From Bacteroidales bacterium (GTDB taxonomy: Bacteria; Bacteroidota; Bacteroidia; Bacteroidales; VadinHA17): a stretch of 64,000 nucleotides of DNA. The notes under the pieces were generated by a model. It saw nothing but the letters and a program-made list of their open reading frames with translations. It searched no databases and was not told the DNA's origin. Made by a program: the position numbers and the translations under genes. The first letter of the stretch is position 1; each line of letters begins with the position of its first letter. The stretch covers positions 124,001 through 188,000 of the forward strand of contig JADJLX010000003.1 in assembly GCA_016709865.1 (NCBI GenBank). Direction: 5' to 3'. Positions 1 through 9,693 of the stretch are shown piece by piece.

Positions 1-53
1 GGTTCTTGAATTTAAGGATGAGACTGAATACATTGATGCCTATAATGATTTTT

Positions 54-1409
54 ATGACAAGATTTTATAATATATTCCAAAATATCAGCAGAATCGATTC
101 TGTAATTCCCCGTTTTTACAAATTTCTCAGTCTGACAATCTTTGCAGCATTATTCATTGTATCATGTGAGGAGAAACCGACTACTATTGGTTCCGGACTG
201 CTTCCCGGCAGCGATTTTGTTCTTACCAGATCGATCGACACTCTGAGTGCACGATCATTTACAATGTATGATGATTCAATTCGTTCGGATAATCCGTCTG
301 TATCTTACATCGGTCAGATTTATGATCCGTACTTCGGAACCACAACTTCAGGATTTGTAACACAGATAAGGCTTAAACCAGAGTGGGATGACCTCTCTTT
401 TACAATAGATTCCGTAAAACTGGTTCTTCATATTCTCGATGTAAAAGGCGGATCTGTAGAAGATGTTCTTCATACCCTGAAAATCTCTGAGATTTCGGAG
501 CAGATCTATACTGACAAAGAATACTATTCAAACAGGGAAGTTCCTCTTACAGGTTATACTGTGGATAATATTCTTCTTCCGGCTCTGCAGCCTGATACAA
601 TAAATGAACTGGAGATTAATTTGCCGGTCGCTTTCGGAGAATATCTTACAAGGGATACTACGAAACTTTTTCACAATAATGTCAGGCCTGATTTCAGAGC
701 CTTCTTTAAAGGCTTATACTTCGAGCTGATTCCTGCTTCAGATCCGCTTCTTCTTACATTGAGCCTGACATACGAAAACCAGGGATATTATAATAACTAT
801 ATAGTTCTTTTCATGCACGACAATGCAGGTGTTACAAAAGAATACTATTTCATTATGGATGCGAAGAATACAAACGCTTCATTTAACAAGTTCTCACATG
901 ATTTTACTACCGCACAGCCGGGTAAAAAGATCATGCATATAAATGATGGTTATCTGGACACACTTTCTTACCTGCAGCATCTTAATGGTGTTTATACAAG
1001 AATAACTCTGCCTGGACTGGAATCATTAAAAAACAATCCTGCTTTTGATAATATCGGAGTAAACAAGGCGAGGATTATTGTTCCGGTACATTTCGACGGA
1101 GATCTTTACAGTGCCTCCACTGCACCTAAACAATTGTATCTTAGATACAGAACCACAAGCGGGACTAAATACCTTGTTTCTGATTACAATTCATCATATT
1201 CGGGTTTCTTTGACGGAAAGATTGACACGACAGCCGGAAAGTATACTTTTAACATACCTGGTTTTGTGCAAAAGTACCTTGAAGATAATACAGGCGAAAT
1301 AAAGCCTGAACTCGAAGTATTCCAATCTGGCGGAACGAAAAACGTTATTCTTAAGGCTAATAATAGCAAGTCTCCTGTTAAATTCGAACTAACCTATACT
1401 AAGTTCTAG
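54..1409 (+). CDS. DUF4270 family lipoprotein
   Basis: This is a predicted surface or periplasmic lipoprotein of the Bacteroidota DUF4270 family; no biochemical function is known to me. The reading frame is open from the left edge of the window. I place the start at the ATG at 54 because the hydrophobic segment and lipobox (FIVSC, with Cys about 38 residues after that ATG) would otherwise sit too far inside the protein. An ATG at 18 preceded by AAGG is the alternative. After the signal peptide the protein has the family-typical opening (GSGLLPGSDF), followed by beta-rich sequence with no catalytic motif. It ends 55 bases before glmS. The family assignment is from memory of the N-terminal pattern and overall length (about 450 residues). 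Confidence 0.8.
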   Translation: MTRFYNIFQNISRIDSVIPRFYKFLSLTIFAALFIVSCEEKPTTIGSGLLPGSDFVLTRSIDTLSARSFTMYDDSIRSDNPSVSYIGQIYDPYFGTTTSGFVTQIRLKPEWDDLSFTIDSVKLVLHILDVKGGSVEDVLHTLKISEISEQIYTDKEYYSNREVPLTGYTVDNILLPALQPDTINELEINLPVAFGEYLTRDTTKLFHNNVRPDFRAFFKGLYFELIPASDPLLLTLSLTYENQGYYNNYIVLFMHDNAGVTKEYYFIMDAKNTNASFNKFSHDFTTAQPGKKIMHINDGYLDTLSYLQHLNGVYTRITLPGLESLKNNPAFDNIGVNKARIIVPVHFDGDLYSASTAPKQLYLRYRTTSGTKYLVSDYNSSYSGFFDGKIDTTAGKYTFNIPGFVQKYLEDNTGEIKPELEVFQSGGTKNVILKANNSKSPVKFELTYTKF

Positions 1410-1429
1410 ATTTTGTGAACCAAAATCAT

Positions 1430-1437
1430 TACCTTCG
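1430..1437 (+). promoter_or_regulatory. Possible -7 element for glmS
   Basis: TACCTTCG matches seven of eight positions of the Bacteroidota -7 consensus TAnnTTTG and lies 27 bases before the glmS ATG. There is no well-spaced -33 TTTG, so confidence is low. Confidence 0.35.
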
Positions 1438-1464
1438 CACCTGATGATTTAATAACGGTTCATT

Positions 1465-3300
1465 ATGTGTGGAATAGTAGGCTATATTGGTTCTAAACCA
1501 GCAAAAGATATTGTAATAAACGGGCTTAAAAGGCTTGAATACCGCGGATACGACTCTGCAGGTATTGCTCTTGTTAACGGTGAGACTAAAATCTTTAAAT
1601 GTGCAGGAAGAGTTAAAGATCTCGAGGAGATGGTTAACAAATCGAATTTTAACGGCACCATTGGAATGGGTCACACCAGGTGGGCTACTCATGGTGAGCC
1701 AAATGAACTAAATGCGCATCCACAGATATCTTATAAGGGAAACTTTATCGTCGTACATAACGGGATAATTGAGAACTATTCAACTCTGAAAAAACATCTT
1801 GAAGGAAGAGGAATTAAGTTCACCAGCCAGACAGATACTGAAGTACTTGCAAACCTTATTGAACATATGTACCTCGAGGGCGACCTCACTGCCGAGCTGG
1901 CAATCACCCTTGCACTTAACAGGGTTGAAGGTGCTTATGGACTGGTAATAATCTGTACTAATGAACCCGACAGACTATTTGCTGCAAGAAAGGGGAGTCC
2001 GCTGGTTATCGGAGTCGGCGAAGGTGAAAATTTTATTGCTTCCGATGCAACGCCGATAGTCGAATATACACAGCGGGTAATCTATTTGAATGATGATGAT
2101 CTGGCGATTATCAAGAAAGACGAACTGATACTTAAGACTATCAGGAATGAAAAGATACAACCTGAAGTAAAAGAGCTCGACCTAAAGATTGGTGAAATCG
2201 ATAAGGAGGGTTTTGACCATTTCATGCTTAAGGAGATTTTTGAACAGCCAAGAGCAATACACGATACTTTCAGAGGAAGGGTACTGCCAGACCATTCAGG
2301 TATAATGCTCGGAGGACTTCACAGCGTTATCGAAACGATGTCGCAATCGGAGAGAATTATTATAATTGCCTGTGGCACATCGTGGCATGCAGGATTGGTT
2401 GGGGAGTATATTTTTGAAGAGTATACAAGAATACCTGTTGAGGTTGAATATGCTTCCGAATTCCGTTACAGGAATCCTATAATTAAGAAAAGTGACATTG
2501 TTATTGCTATAAGTCAGAGCGGTGAAACAGCCGACACTCTTGCCGCCATAAAACTTGCAAAGTCAAAAGGAGCCAAGGTAATAGGGATTTGTAATGTTGT
2601 TGGGAGCAGTATCCCGCGCGAAACTGATGCAGGGGTCTACACCCATGCGGGTCCTGAGATAGGTGTTGCATCAACAAAAGCCTTTACATCGCAGGTTACA
2701 GTACTTGCCATGATGGCATTTGCAATAGGTCATAAGAAGGGCATAATTTCTGATGAGGCATACAAAGATCTGATTACCGAACTGGTTGCAATACCTGCAA
2801 AGATTGAAAAAGCGCTTGCCGTAAATGAAAAAGCCCTCGAGCTGGCCAAAGTATTTCAGAATAGCACCAACGCACTTTACCTCGGAAGGGGATACCTTTT
2901 TCCGGTAGCTCTCGAAGGGGCACTCAAGCTCAAGGAGATCTCCTATATCCATGCTGAGGGTTATCCTGCCGCCGAGATGAAACATGGACCGATTGCACTT
3001 ATTGACGAAAATATGCCTGTAGTAGTAGTTGCTACAAAAGACGATACCTATGAAAAAATCATAAGCAATATCCAGGAGATTAAAGCAAGAAAAGGTAATG
3101 TGATTGCTATAGTAACCGAGGGCGATGAGATAATCAGAAAAATGGCTGATTATGTCCTTGAGGTACCTGATACTATTCCAGCATTTTCAGGGCTTCTTGC
3201 AGTTATACCTCTTCAGCTTCTTTCGTATCATATTGCTGTTTTAAGAGGATGCAATGTTGACCAGCCAAGGAATCTGGCCAAGTCGGTAACTGTTGAATAA
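1465..3300 (+). CDS. glmS: Glutamine-fructose-6-phosphate aminotransferase (isomerizing)
   Basis: The enzyme makes glucosamine-6-phosphate from fructose-6-phosphate and glutamine, the first committed step to UDP-GlcNAc for peptidoglycan and LPS. The protein begins MCGIVGYIG, so the catalytic Cys of the class II glutamine amidotransferase becomes N-terminal after Met removal. The N-terminal domain (about residues 1-220) carries GHTRWATHG and the HNGIIENY signature. Two SIS sugar-isomerase domains follow (about 290-420 and 460-600), with ISQSGETADT and the EGYPAAEMKHGPIALI segment. It ends with the family-typical LAKSVTVE. Its 611 residues are full length. The DUF4954 gene follows after 19 bases on the same strand and may be cotranscribed. 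The product could feed the UDP-GlcNAc used by the wbp genes downstream. Confidence 0.98.
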   Translation: MCGIVGYIGSKPAKDIVINGLKRLEYRGYDSAGIALVNGETKIFKCAGRVKDLEEMVNKSNFNGTIGMGHTRWATHGEPNELNAHPQISYKGNFIVVHNGIIENYSTLKKHLEGRGIKFTSQTDTEVLANLIEHMYLEGDLTAELAITLALNRVEGAYGLVIICTNEPDRLFAARKGSPLVIGVGEGENFIASDATPIVEYTQRVIYLNDDDLAIIKKDELILKTIRNEKIQPEVKELDLKIGEIDKEGFDHFMLKEIFEQPRAIHDTFRGRVLPDHSGIMLGGLHSVIETMSQSERIIIIACGTSWHAGLVGEYIFEEYTRIPVEVEYASEFRYRNPIIKKSDIVIAISQSGETADTLAAIKLAKSKGAKVIGICNVVGSSIPRETDAGVYTHAGPEIGVASTKAFTSQVTVLAMMAFAIGHKKGIISDEAYKDLITELVAIPAKIEKALAVNEKALELAKVFQNSTNALYLGRGYLFPVALEGALKLKEISYIHAEGYPAAEMKHGPIALIDENMPVVVVATKDDTYEKIISNIQEIKARKGNVIAIVTEGDEIIRKMADYVLEVPDTIPAFSGLLAVIPLQLLSYHIAVLRGCNVDQPRNLAKSVTVE

Positions 3301-3319
3301 AATAAATAAAACATTACGG

Positions 3320-5317
3320 ATGAGCCTCAGTGATACATTTCGTAAACTCACAAGCGCAGAAACTGAAGCCCTTGTAAGGAACGGCTGCAGCTGTGAAGAC
3401 TGGAACAGGGTAAAGGTGCAGGAAGGTTTTAATCCTTCATCGTGCAATAATGTAATCTTTTCGGGTGATATTACCCTGGGAGTATTCAATGAACCATTTA
3501 TTGATGAATCGGGTGTTACTCTTCCCGGAGGTATTTTGAATGCCAGACTGCATAACTGTACAATTGGTTCGAATGTTATAATAAATAATATTGGAGATTA
3601 TATAGCCAATTATATAATTGAAGATAAGGTCGTTATAAAGAACTGCGGTAAAATACATACTGAAGGGATCTCCTCATTCGGGAACGGGATCTCAGTCAAG
3701 GTGCTTAACGAAACAGGCGGAAGGGCAGTCAAAATATGGGACAAACTCTCTGCTCATGAGGCATACATAATAGCTCTTTACAGACACAGAAATGAGGCTG
3801 TAAATATTATTGAGAAAATGGTGGATGAGTATTCCCTGTCTCATTCTTCAAACAGGGGTACAATCGGATTTGGTACCAGAATTTTTAATTGCAGCAGGAT
3901 CAGGAATGTTAAGTTTGCCCCATTCACCCATGTTGACGGAGCAATGACTCTGAATGAGGGTTCAGTAAACAGCTGTGCAGAAGATCCTGTTTTTATAGGT
4001 CCCGGAGTAATAATGGAACATTTTATTCTTTGCTCGGGGTCTACCGTAACAGAATCGACTCTTATTGATAAATGCTTTATTGGGCAAGGCTGCACTTTGG
4101 CCAAACACTATTCGGCTGAAAACTCCTTGTTCTTTGCTAACTGCGGCGGTTATCATGGTGAAGCCTGTTCGGTGTTTGCAGGACCATATACAGTGACTCA
4201 TCATAAATCCACACTGCTTATTGCAGGTATTTTCTCATTTATGAATGCCGGCAGCGGATCGAACCAGAGTAACCATATGTATAAGCTTGGACCGATACAT
4301 CAGGGAATTATGGAGCGGGGATCAAAGACAACAAGCGACTCGTATCTGCTCTGGCCGGCCCGTATCGGACCCTACACTCTGGTAATGGGAAGACATTATA
4401 AAAACCTCGACACATCTTCTCTTCCTTTCTCATATCTTATTGAAAGCAACGATGAAAGTATTCTTGTCCCGGGAATTAACCTTCGAAGTGTAGGAACAAT
4501 CAGGGATGCCCAGAAATGGCCTCTCAGGGATACCAGAAAAGACTCTCAGAAGATAGATCAGGTTAACTTTAACCTGTTGAGTCCCTATACTATCAGGAAA
4601 ATGATAGACGGCAGGAATCTTCTTATAAAGATAAAAGCAGAAGCCCCTTATGGTGAATCGTTTTTTTACTATAATGAGATGAAGATTTCGCGTAATTCAC
4701 TCGAACGCGGAATTGATCTTTATCAGACAGGTATTAATAAATTTCTCGGGAACTCTATTATCAAGAGATTAGAGAACACTGAACTCAGTAACAATGATCA
4801 GCTGAGAAAGAAGCTTATTCCGGCACATCAGATTGGAAGAGGTGAATGGGTTGACCTTGCAGGACTTATAGCTCCAAAAACAGAGATTGATTCCCTTCTC
4901 GACCGAATAGAGTCAGGTGCAATTAAGTCCATCGAAGGGTTAACAGAGTCGTTCCTGAATATGCAGAATTCATACTATGACTGGGAATGGACATGGGCTT
5001 GTGAAAAGATTGAAGAGGAAGCAGGAATTACTGTTAATAAATTAACAGCTGCCGATGTTATTGAAATAGTGGAAAAATGGAGCAGGAGTGTTATTGACCT
5101 CGATAATCTTCTTTATGAGGATGCACGAAAAGAGTTTACACTGTCGTCGATGACCGGCTTCGGAATTGACGGTGGTGATGATGTCAAGAGGCTCGACTTT
5201 GAATATGTGAGGGGAGAATTTGAATCTAACAAAGTAGTTACTGCAATACGTGAGCACATAAATCAAAAACGGGCTCTCGGTGAGGAGTTGATAGCCCGTT
5301 TAAAAAATATTAGCTGA
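3320..5317 (+). CDS. DUF4954 left-handed beta-helix protein
   Basis: This is a Bacteroidota protein of the DUF4954 family with unknown activity. An in-frame TTG at 3293 would overlap glmS; the ATG at 3320 (MSLSDTFRKL) is the more natural start and gives 665 residues. The first half contains imperfect hexapeptide repeats (for example GSNVIINNIGDYIANYIIEDKVVIKNCG, described here by pattern only), like those of nucleotidyl- and acyltransferases such as the GlmU C-terminal domain. Two short Cys-containing stretches (NCSRIRN, CFIGQGC) lie in the same region. The C-terminal third is more helical and charged. The position right behind glmS suggests, but does not prove, a role linked to amino-sugar metabolism. 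Confidence 0.8.
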   Translation: MSLSDTFRKLTSAETEALVRNGCSCEDWNRVKVQEGFNPSSCNNVIFSGDITLGVFNEPFIDESGVTLPGGILNARLHNCTIGSNVIINNIGDYIANYIIEDKVVIKNCGKIHTEGISSFGNGISVKVLNETGGRAVKIWDKLSAHEAYIIALYRHRNEAVNIIEKMVDEYSLSHSSNRGTIGFGTRIFNCSRIRNVKFAPFTHVDGAMTLNEGSVNSCAEDPVFIGPGVIMEHFILCSGSTVTESTLIDKCFIGQGCTLAKHYSAENSLFFANCGGYHGEACSVFAGPYTVTHHKSTLLIAGIFSFMNAGSGSNQSNHMYKLGPIHQGIMERGSKTTSDSYLLWPARIGPYTLVMGRHYKNLDTSSLPFSYLIESNDESILVPGINLRSVGTIRDAQKWPLRDTRKDSQKIDQVNFNLLSPYTIRKMIDGRNLLIKIKAEAPYGESFFYYNEMKISRNSLERGIDLYQTGINKFLGNSIIKRLENTELSNNDQLRKKLIPAHQIGRGEWVDLAGLIAPKTEIDSLLDRIESGAIKSIEGLTESFLNMQNSYYDWEWTWACEKIEEEAGITVNKLTAADVIEIVEKWSRSVIDLDNLLYEDARKEFTLSSMTGFGIDGGDDVKRLDFEYVRGEFESNKVVTAIREHINQKRALGEELIARLKNIS

Positions 5318-5326
5318 CCCCAGGCT

Positions 5327-6382
5327 CTATCTGCCTGAATACATATTTTCATAATATTTTCCGTAATCTCCCGAAATGACATTTTCAAGCCATTTTGAGT
5401 TTGAGAGATACCAGTCAACTGTTTTTTCAAGTCCAAAAGCAAAATCAGGAATAGGAGACCATCCCAGTTCTTTCTGTAATTTGGATGAATCTATTGCGTA
5501 CCTGAGATCATGTCCGGGCCTATCCTTAACATAAGTTATTAGCTTTTCTGAGGTACCTGCCGGGCGATTAAGTTTTTTGTCCATTATTCTGCAAAGAAGC
5601 AAAATCAGGTCAATATTCTTCCATTCATTGTTTCCCCCGATGTTATAAGTGTCACCAACTTTCCCTTTGTGGAAGATAATATCAATTGCGGCTGCATGAT
5701 CCTCAACATATAGCCAGTCGCGGACATTCTCTCCCTTACCGTAAACAGGTATAGGTTTGTTATTCTTTATATTGTTAATAGCAAGCGGGATAAGCTTTTC
5801 AGGGAAATGATTAGGCCCGTAATTATTTGAGCAGTTTGAAACTATAGCCGGAACGCCAAAAGTGTGGTTGTAAGCTCTTACCATATGATCAGAGCTGGCT
5901 TTTGAAGCAGAGTAGGGGCTTTTGGGATCATATGCAGTTTCTTCTGTAAAGAGGCCCTCTTTTCCGAGAGATCCAAAAACCTCATCGGTAGATACATGAT
6001 AGAATAGTTTTCCTGAGAAATCTTCCTTCCAACTGTTCAGGGCTGCATTAAGAAGATTAACTGTGCCGACGATGTTTGTGAAAACAAATTCATCAGGACC
6101 TGTTATTGACCTGTCTACATGAGATTCTGCAGCCAGATGTATAACTCCGTCGAAGTTGTATTTTTTAAACAGACCGAGTACAGCCTGTTTATTAACAATG
6201 TCAATCTTTTCAAACTTATAATTCTTGCTTTTATCAATATCAGTCAGGTTTTCCAGGTTTCCGGCATAGGTTAGCTTATCTGCATTCACAATAAGATATT
6301 CTGGATATTTGGTAACGAATCGTCTTACAACGTGCGAACCAATAAATCCGGCTCCTCCAGTAACAAGAATTGTTTTTTTCAT
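5327..6382 (-). CDS. rfbB: dTDP-glucose 4,6-dehydratase
   Basis: This is an extended short-chain dehydrogenase that converts dTDP-glucose to dTDP-4-keto-6-deoxyglucose. The NAD-binding TGGAGFIGSH motif is at residues 8-17. The catalytic STDEVFG holds Thr132-Asp133-Glu134, and YSASK gives Tyr157 and Lys161. The substrate-side SNNYGPNHFPEKLIPL segment is characteristic of RfbB/RmlB. Length (351) is normal. It is the last gene of the minus-strand nucleotide-sugar operon and lies five bases after galE. No rmlA, rmlC or rmlD is present in the window, so the 6-deoxy-sugar pathway must be completed elsewhere. Downstream it converges with the DUF4954 gene after about 10 bases. Confidence 0.96.
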   Translation of the reverse strand: MKKTILVTGGAGFIGSHVVRRFVTKYPEYLIVNADKLTYAGNLENLTDIDKSKNYKFEKIDIVNKQAVLGLFKKYNFDGVIHLAAESHVDRSITGPDEFVFTNIVGTVNLLNAALNSWKEDFSGKLFYHVSTDEVFGSLGKEGLFTEETAYDPKSPYSASKASSDHMVRAYNHTFGVPAIVSNCSNNYGPNHFPEKLIPLAINNIKNNKPIPVYGKGENVRDWLYVEDHAAAIDIIFHKGKVGDTYNIGGNNEWKNIDLILLLCRIMDKKLNRPAGTSEKLITYVKDRPGHDLRYAIDSSKLQKELGWSPIPDFAFGLEKTVDWYLSNSKWLENVISGDYGKYYENMYSGR

Positions 6383-6387
6383 GAGAA

Positions 6388-7416
6388 TTATTTTTTACTT
6401 CTTATCATTTTCTCCCAGTCCCAGGCTGTCTTCATTGCCTCGTCAAGTGAGCTTAGTGTTTTCCATCCCAGCTCTTTATTTGCATATGAAGGATCAGCCC
6501 AGATTTTTTCAATGTCGCCTGCTCTTCTTCCAACTATTCTGTATTTAAGTTTGATTCCGGAGACCCTTTCGAACGACCTGATTGCCTCAAGGACAGAAAC
6601 TCCTGTTCCGGTTCCGAGGTTAAAGACCTCATAATTTGCCTTGTTTTTAACTTCAACAAGTCTTTTTACAGCAACAACATGAGCTTTTGCGAGATCAACA
6701 ACATGAAGATAGTCTCTGACACATGAGCCGTCGGGAGTGTTATAATCATCACCAAATACCCTTAGTTCGTCCCTTAACCCATAGGCAGTCTGTGTAATAT
6801 ACGGAACAAGGTTTTCAGGTACTCCTCTTGGAAGTTCCCCGATAAGTGCTGACGGATGTGCGCCTATCGGATTGAAATACCTTAATGAAATAGCTTTTAT
6901 ATTCTTATCAGAAACTGTTGTATCTCTTATAATTGTCTCGCCTATCTGCTTTGTATTTCCGTAAGGTGAAGTGGCAGGCTGCAAAGGAGCAGTCTCGGTT
7001 ACCGGAAGTTTCTCAGGCTGTCCGTAAACAGTACAGGAAGATGAAAAAACAAAATCGGGAATGCCATTTTGTTTCATTGCATCTAAAAGATTGACAAGGG
7101 AAAGCAGGTTGTTTCTGTAGTATTCAAGAGGTTTGTTAACAGATTCACCTACAGCCTTATAGGCAGCGAAATGAATGACTGCTGCAATATCCTTGTTTTT
7201 TGAGAAGAAAGCATCGACTTTGTCTTTCTCACAAAGGTCAAAGACTTCAAGAAGCGGTTTAACCCCGGTAATTTTTTGAATACGGTCAACAACTTCAGCT
7301 TCAGAATTATAGAGATTGTCAACAATCACTACATCGAACCCTTCATTTATCAGCTCAACAGCTGTGTGTGATCCAATGTATCCGGTACCGCCGGTAACAA
7401 GTATTTTCTTTTTCAT
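6388..7416 (-). CDS. galE: UDP-glucose 4-epimerase
   Basis: This NAD-dependent epimerase interconverts UDP-glucose and UDP-galactose, possibly also the N-acetyl forms. It has the TGGTGYIGSH dinucleotide-binding motif at 8-17, the catalytic Ser in FSSSCTVYG (about 125-127), and Tyr152/Lys156 in PYGNTK. The SLRYFNPIGAHPS and GDGSCVRDY-like segments are standard for GalE. Its 342 residues are full length. The start codon overlaps or abuts the stop of wbpA, and rfbB follows after five bases, indicating one transcript. Confidence 0.95.
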   Translation of the reverse strand: MKKKILVTGGTGYIGSHTAVELINEGFDVVIVDNLYNSEAEVVDRIQKITGVKPLLEVFDLCEKDKVDAFFSKNKDIAAVIHFAAYKAVGESVNKPLEYYRNNLLSLVNLLDAMKQNGIPDFVFSSSCTVYGQPEKLPVTETAPLQPATSPYGNTKQIGETIIRDTTVSDKNIKAISLRYFNPIGAHPSALIGELPRGVPENLVPYITQTAYGLRDELRVFGDDYNTPDGSCVRDYLHVVDLAKAHVVAVKRLVEVKNKANYEVFNLGTGTGVSVLEAIRSFERVSGIKLKYRIVGRRAGDIEKIWADPSYANKELGWKTLSSLDEAMKTAWDWEKMIRSKK

Positions 7417-8705
7417 TAAAGGCTCCAGTATGGATGATTTTTAATTTTTCCTCGAAGTACCCCTTTAACATCAACTATAATTCCGTCTTTATTAAGAAGA
7501 GGCGCAAAATAAGATTCGTCAAGGCTAAGGTATTCTTTGTGGCTTACAGCAAGTATAACAGCATCATATTTTCCCGAAGGCTGAGCTTTTAATTCAACTC
7601 CATATTCTTCCTTTACTTCATGGTTACTTGCTCCGGGGTCGATTACGTCAACTTTCAAGCCGAAATCGGCAAGTTCTTTAATTACATCAACTACTTTGGA
7701 ATTACGGATGTCAGTAACATCTTCCTTGAATGTAATTCCCATAATCAGTACCCGGCCATCTTTAAGGTTTTTACCTGAAGCGATAATTTTTTTAACAGTC
7801 TGCTTACCGATGTATCCGCCCATACTGTCGTTAATAAATCTTCCGGAGTCTATCATCTGGGGATGATAACCAAGTGCTTTGGCTTTATATGAAAGATAAT
7901 ACGGATCAACACCTATGCAATGTCCTCCGACAAGGCCAGGAAAGAACTTAAGGAAGTTCCATTTAGTACCGGCAGCTTCAAGCACTTCAAATGTATTAAT
8001 GCCCATTCGGTTGAAGATGATAGAAAGCTCATTCATAAAGGCAATATTGATATCGCGCTGGGTATTCTCAATAATCTTGGCAGCTTCGGCAACTTTAATT
8101 GAGCTCGCTCTGTGTACACCAGCCTTGATTATCATTTCATAGATTTTGGCAATATTCTCTGCAGATTCCGCATCGCAGCCGCTTGTTACCTTCACAATCT
8201 TGGTAAGTGTATGGTTTGTATCACCCGGATTAATTCGCTCTGGTGAAAACCCTACTTTAAAGTCTGTGCCACATTTTAACTCGGAGAATCTTTCAAGAAC
8301 AGGAATGCAGTCTTCCTCTGTACAACCGGGGTAGACAGTTGATTCGTAGACAACATAGTCTCCTTTTTTCAGAATTCTGCCAACTGTCTCTGAAGCCCGA
8401 ATTACAGGAGTCAGATCGGGAAGGTTGTATCTGTCTGTCGGAGTAGGAACTGCAATAATATGAAAAGAAGCCTCTTTCAGATCGGCCGGATTGCTCGTAA
8501 AAAGAATATCGGTGCCTTTAAAAGCTTCCGATGTTAATTCATTACTTGGGTCTATCCCTTTTTTCATCAGTTCAACCCTGTCGGGTTTAATATCAAACCC
8601 GATTACTTTTATTTGTTTTGCAAACTCAAGTGCAATTGGAAGGCCAACATAACCAAGGCCTATGACTGATAGTTTTGTGTTCTTTTTAAGAAGCTTATTA
8701 TACAT
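7416..8705 (-). CDS. wbpA: UDP-N-acetylglucosamine 6-dehydrogenase, WbpA/TviB type
   Basis: This NAD-dependent enzyme oxidises C6 of UDP-GlcNAc to UDP-GlcNAcA. The ATG at 8705 (MYNKLLKKNTKLSVIGLGYVG) is preferred over an upstream start at 8741, which would overlap wbpB. It then has 429 residues and lies one base after the wbpB stop. The Rossmann motif GLGYVGLP is near residue 17. The thiolate Cys263 sits in GGHCIGVDPYY, and the C-terminal domain carries GITFKEDVTDIRNSKVVD. From sequence alone UDP-ManNAc or UDP-glucose dehydrogenase activity is possible. The wbpB, wbpD and wbpE neighbours make the UDP-GlcNAc reading the best one. Confidence 0.92.
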   Translation of the reverse strand: MYNKLLKKNTKLSVIGLGYVGLPIALEFAKQIKVIGFDIKPDRVELMKKGIDPSNELTSEAFKGTDILFTSNPADLKEASFHIIAVPTPTDRYNLPDLTPVIRASETVGRILKKGDYVVYESTVYPGCTEEDCIPVLERFSELKCGTDFKVGFSPERINPGDTNHTLTKIVKVTSGCDAESAENIAKIYEMIIKAGVHRASSIKVAEAAKIIENTQRDINIAFMNELSIIFNRMGINTFEVLEAAGTKWNFLKFFPGLVGGHCIGVDPYYLSYKAKALGYHPQMIDSGRFINDSMGGYIGKQTVKKIIASGKNLKDGRVLIMGITFKEDVTDIRNSKVVDVIKELADFGLKVDVIDPGASNHEVKEEYGVELKAQPSGKYDAVILAVSHKEYLSLDESYFAPLLNKDGIIVDVKGVLRGKIKNHPYWSL

Positions 8706-8706
8706 T

Positions 8707-9663
8707 TTATGATAATGATTTAAGTATTGGATGGTAATCACCTTTCAGTCCCACAGGTGAGGCATTTCTTATAATATAAGCTGTTTCAACTGATTGGCGA
8801 GCCTCTTTAAGCCCGAATCCTCTTCCGGCAAGTATCTCTTTGTAAGTTAGCGTATGCAGATCTGTAAATCCCTCACTGAATTCTATTTCTTCTCCGTTAA
8901 CTGTTATTGATCTGAAAGTTCTCTTACCTGTTGTCTTGATTTTATCAGGTATATCATCATAATCCAGACTTAGAAACCATCTGACTCTGGCGTTTTCAAG
9001 CTCCAGAAATCCTGCTGCTTTATGTGGTTCCGAAAGATGAACAATATTCTTCTTTGAACTACCGAAGATCCAGCTCAGCATATCGAAAAAGTGGATGCCA
9101 ATATTTGTCGCCACACCTCCCGATTTCTGTATATCCCCTTTCCAGGATATTGAATACCAGTTGCCCCTGCTGGTGACATACGACAGATCAACATCATATA
9201 CTTTGCCCTTTGGCCCGTTTTTGATTTTTTCCTTCAGCTCCTGTAGTTTAGGATGAAGACGAAGCTGAAGAACGGTATAGATATTATGACCGGTTTCATT
9301 TTCAATCTCCTGAAGGGCATCAATATTCCATGGATTCAGGACGATAGGTTTTTCGCAGATTGCTTCAGCGTGGTGGCGGAGTGCAAACCTGATATGTGAA
9401 TCGTGGAGATAATTCGGGGAACAAATACTTACGTAGTCTATTTTTGTTCCTGTTCGTTTAAGTTTATCGAAATGCCTGTCAAATCTCTCAAACTCAACAA
9501 AGAAATCACTTTCAGGAAAATAACTGTCAATTCTTCCGACACTATCGAATTTATCGAGGCTGGCGAGAAGATTATTTCCGGTTTCCTTTATCGCATGTAG
9601 ATGCCTTACAGCTATATATCCTGCAACACCAATGATTCCGAAATTTTTTGGAGTCTCAATCAT
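8707..9663 (-). CDS. wbpB: UDP-N-acetylglucosaminuronate 3-dehydrogenase, WbpB type
   Basis: This is a Gfo/Idh/MocA-family oxidoreductase. It oxidises C3 of UDP-GlcNAcA so that WbpE can transaminate the keto sugar. The ATG at 9663 (MIETPKNFGIIGVAGYIA) is chosen over a TTG two codons upstream. The N-terminal NAD-binding motif is GVAGYIAVRH, a form typical of WbpB. The family EKP motif is in CEKPIVLNPW (near residue 97), and the substrate-binding domain has GGVATNIGIHFFD with the conserved His. It has 318 residues. Context, with wbpD upstream and wbpA one base downstream, strongly supports this role among the many Gfo/Idh/MocA functions. Confidence 0.9.
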   Translation of the reverse strand: MIETPKNFGIIGVAGYIAVRHLHAIKETGNNLLASLDKFDSVGRIDSYFPESDFFVEFERFDRHFDKLKRTGTKIDYVSICSPNYLHDSHIRFALRHHAEAICEKPIVLNPWNIDALQEIENETGHNIYTVLQLRLHPKLQELKEKIKNGPKGKVYDVDLSYVTSRGNWYSISWKGDIQKSGGVATNIGIHFFDMLSWIFGSSKKNIVHLSEPHKAAGFLELENARVRWFLSLDYDDIPDKIKTTGKRTFRSITVNGEEIEFSEGFTDLHTLTYKEILAGRGFGLKEARQSVETAYIIRNASPVGLKGDYHPILKSLS

Positions 9664-9693
9664 ACACAAATACTTTAAAGGCGCATAAAAGTA

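Noticed and set aside
3293..3319. TTG start of the DUF4954 gene inside glmS
   Set aside because: It adds a Lys/Asn-rich nonamer from the glmS 3' end; the ATG at 3320 is better placed.
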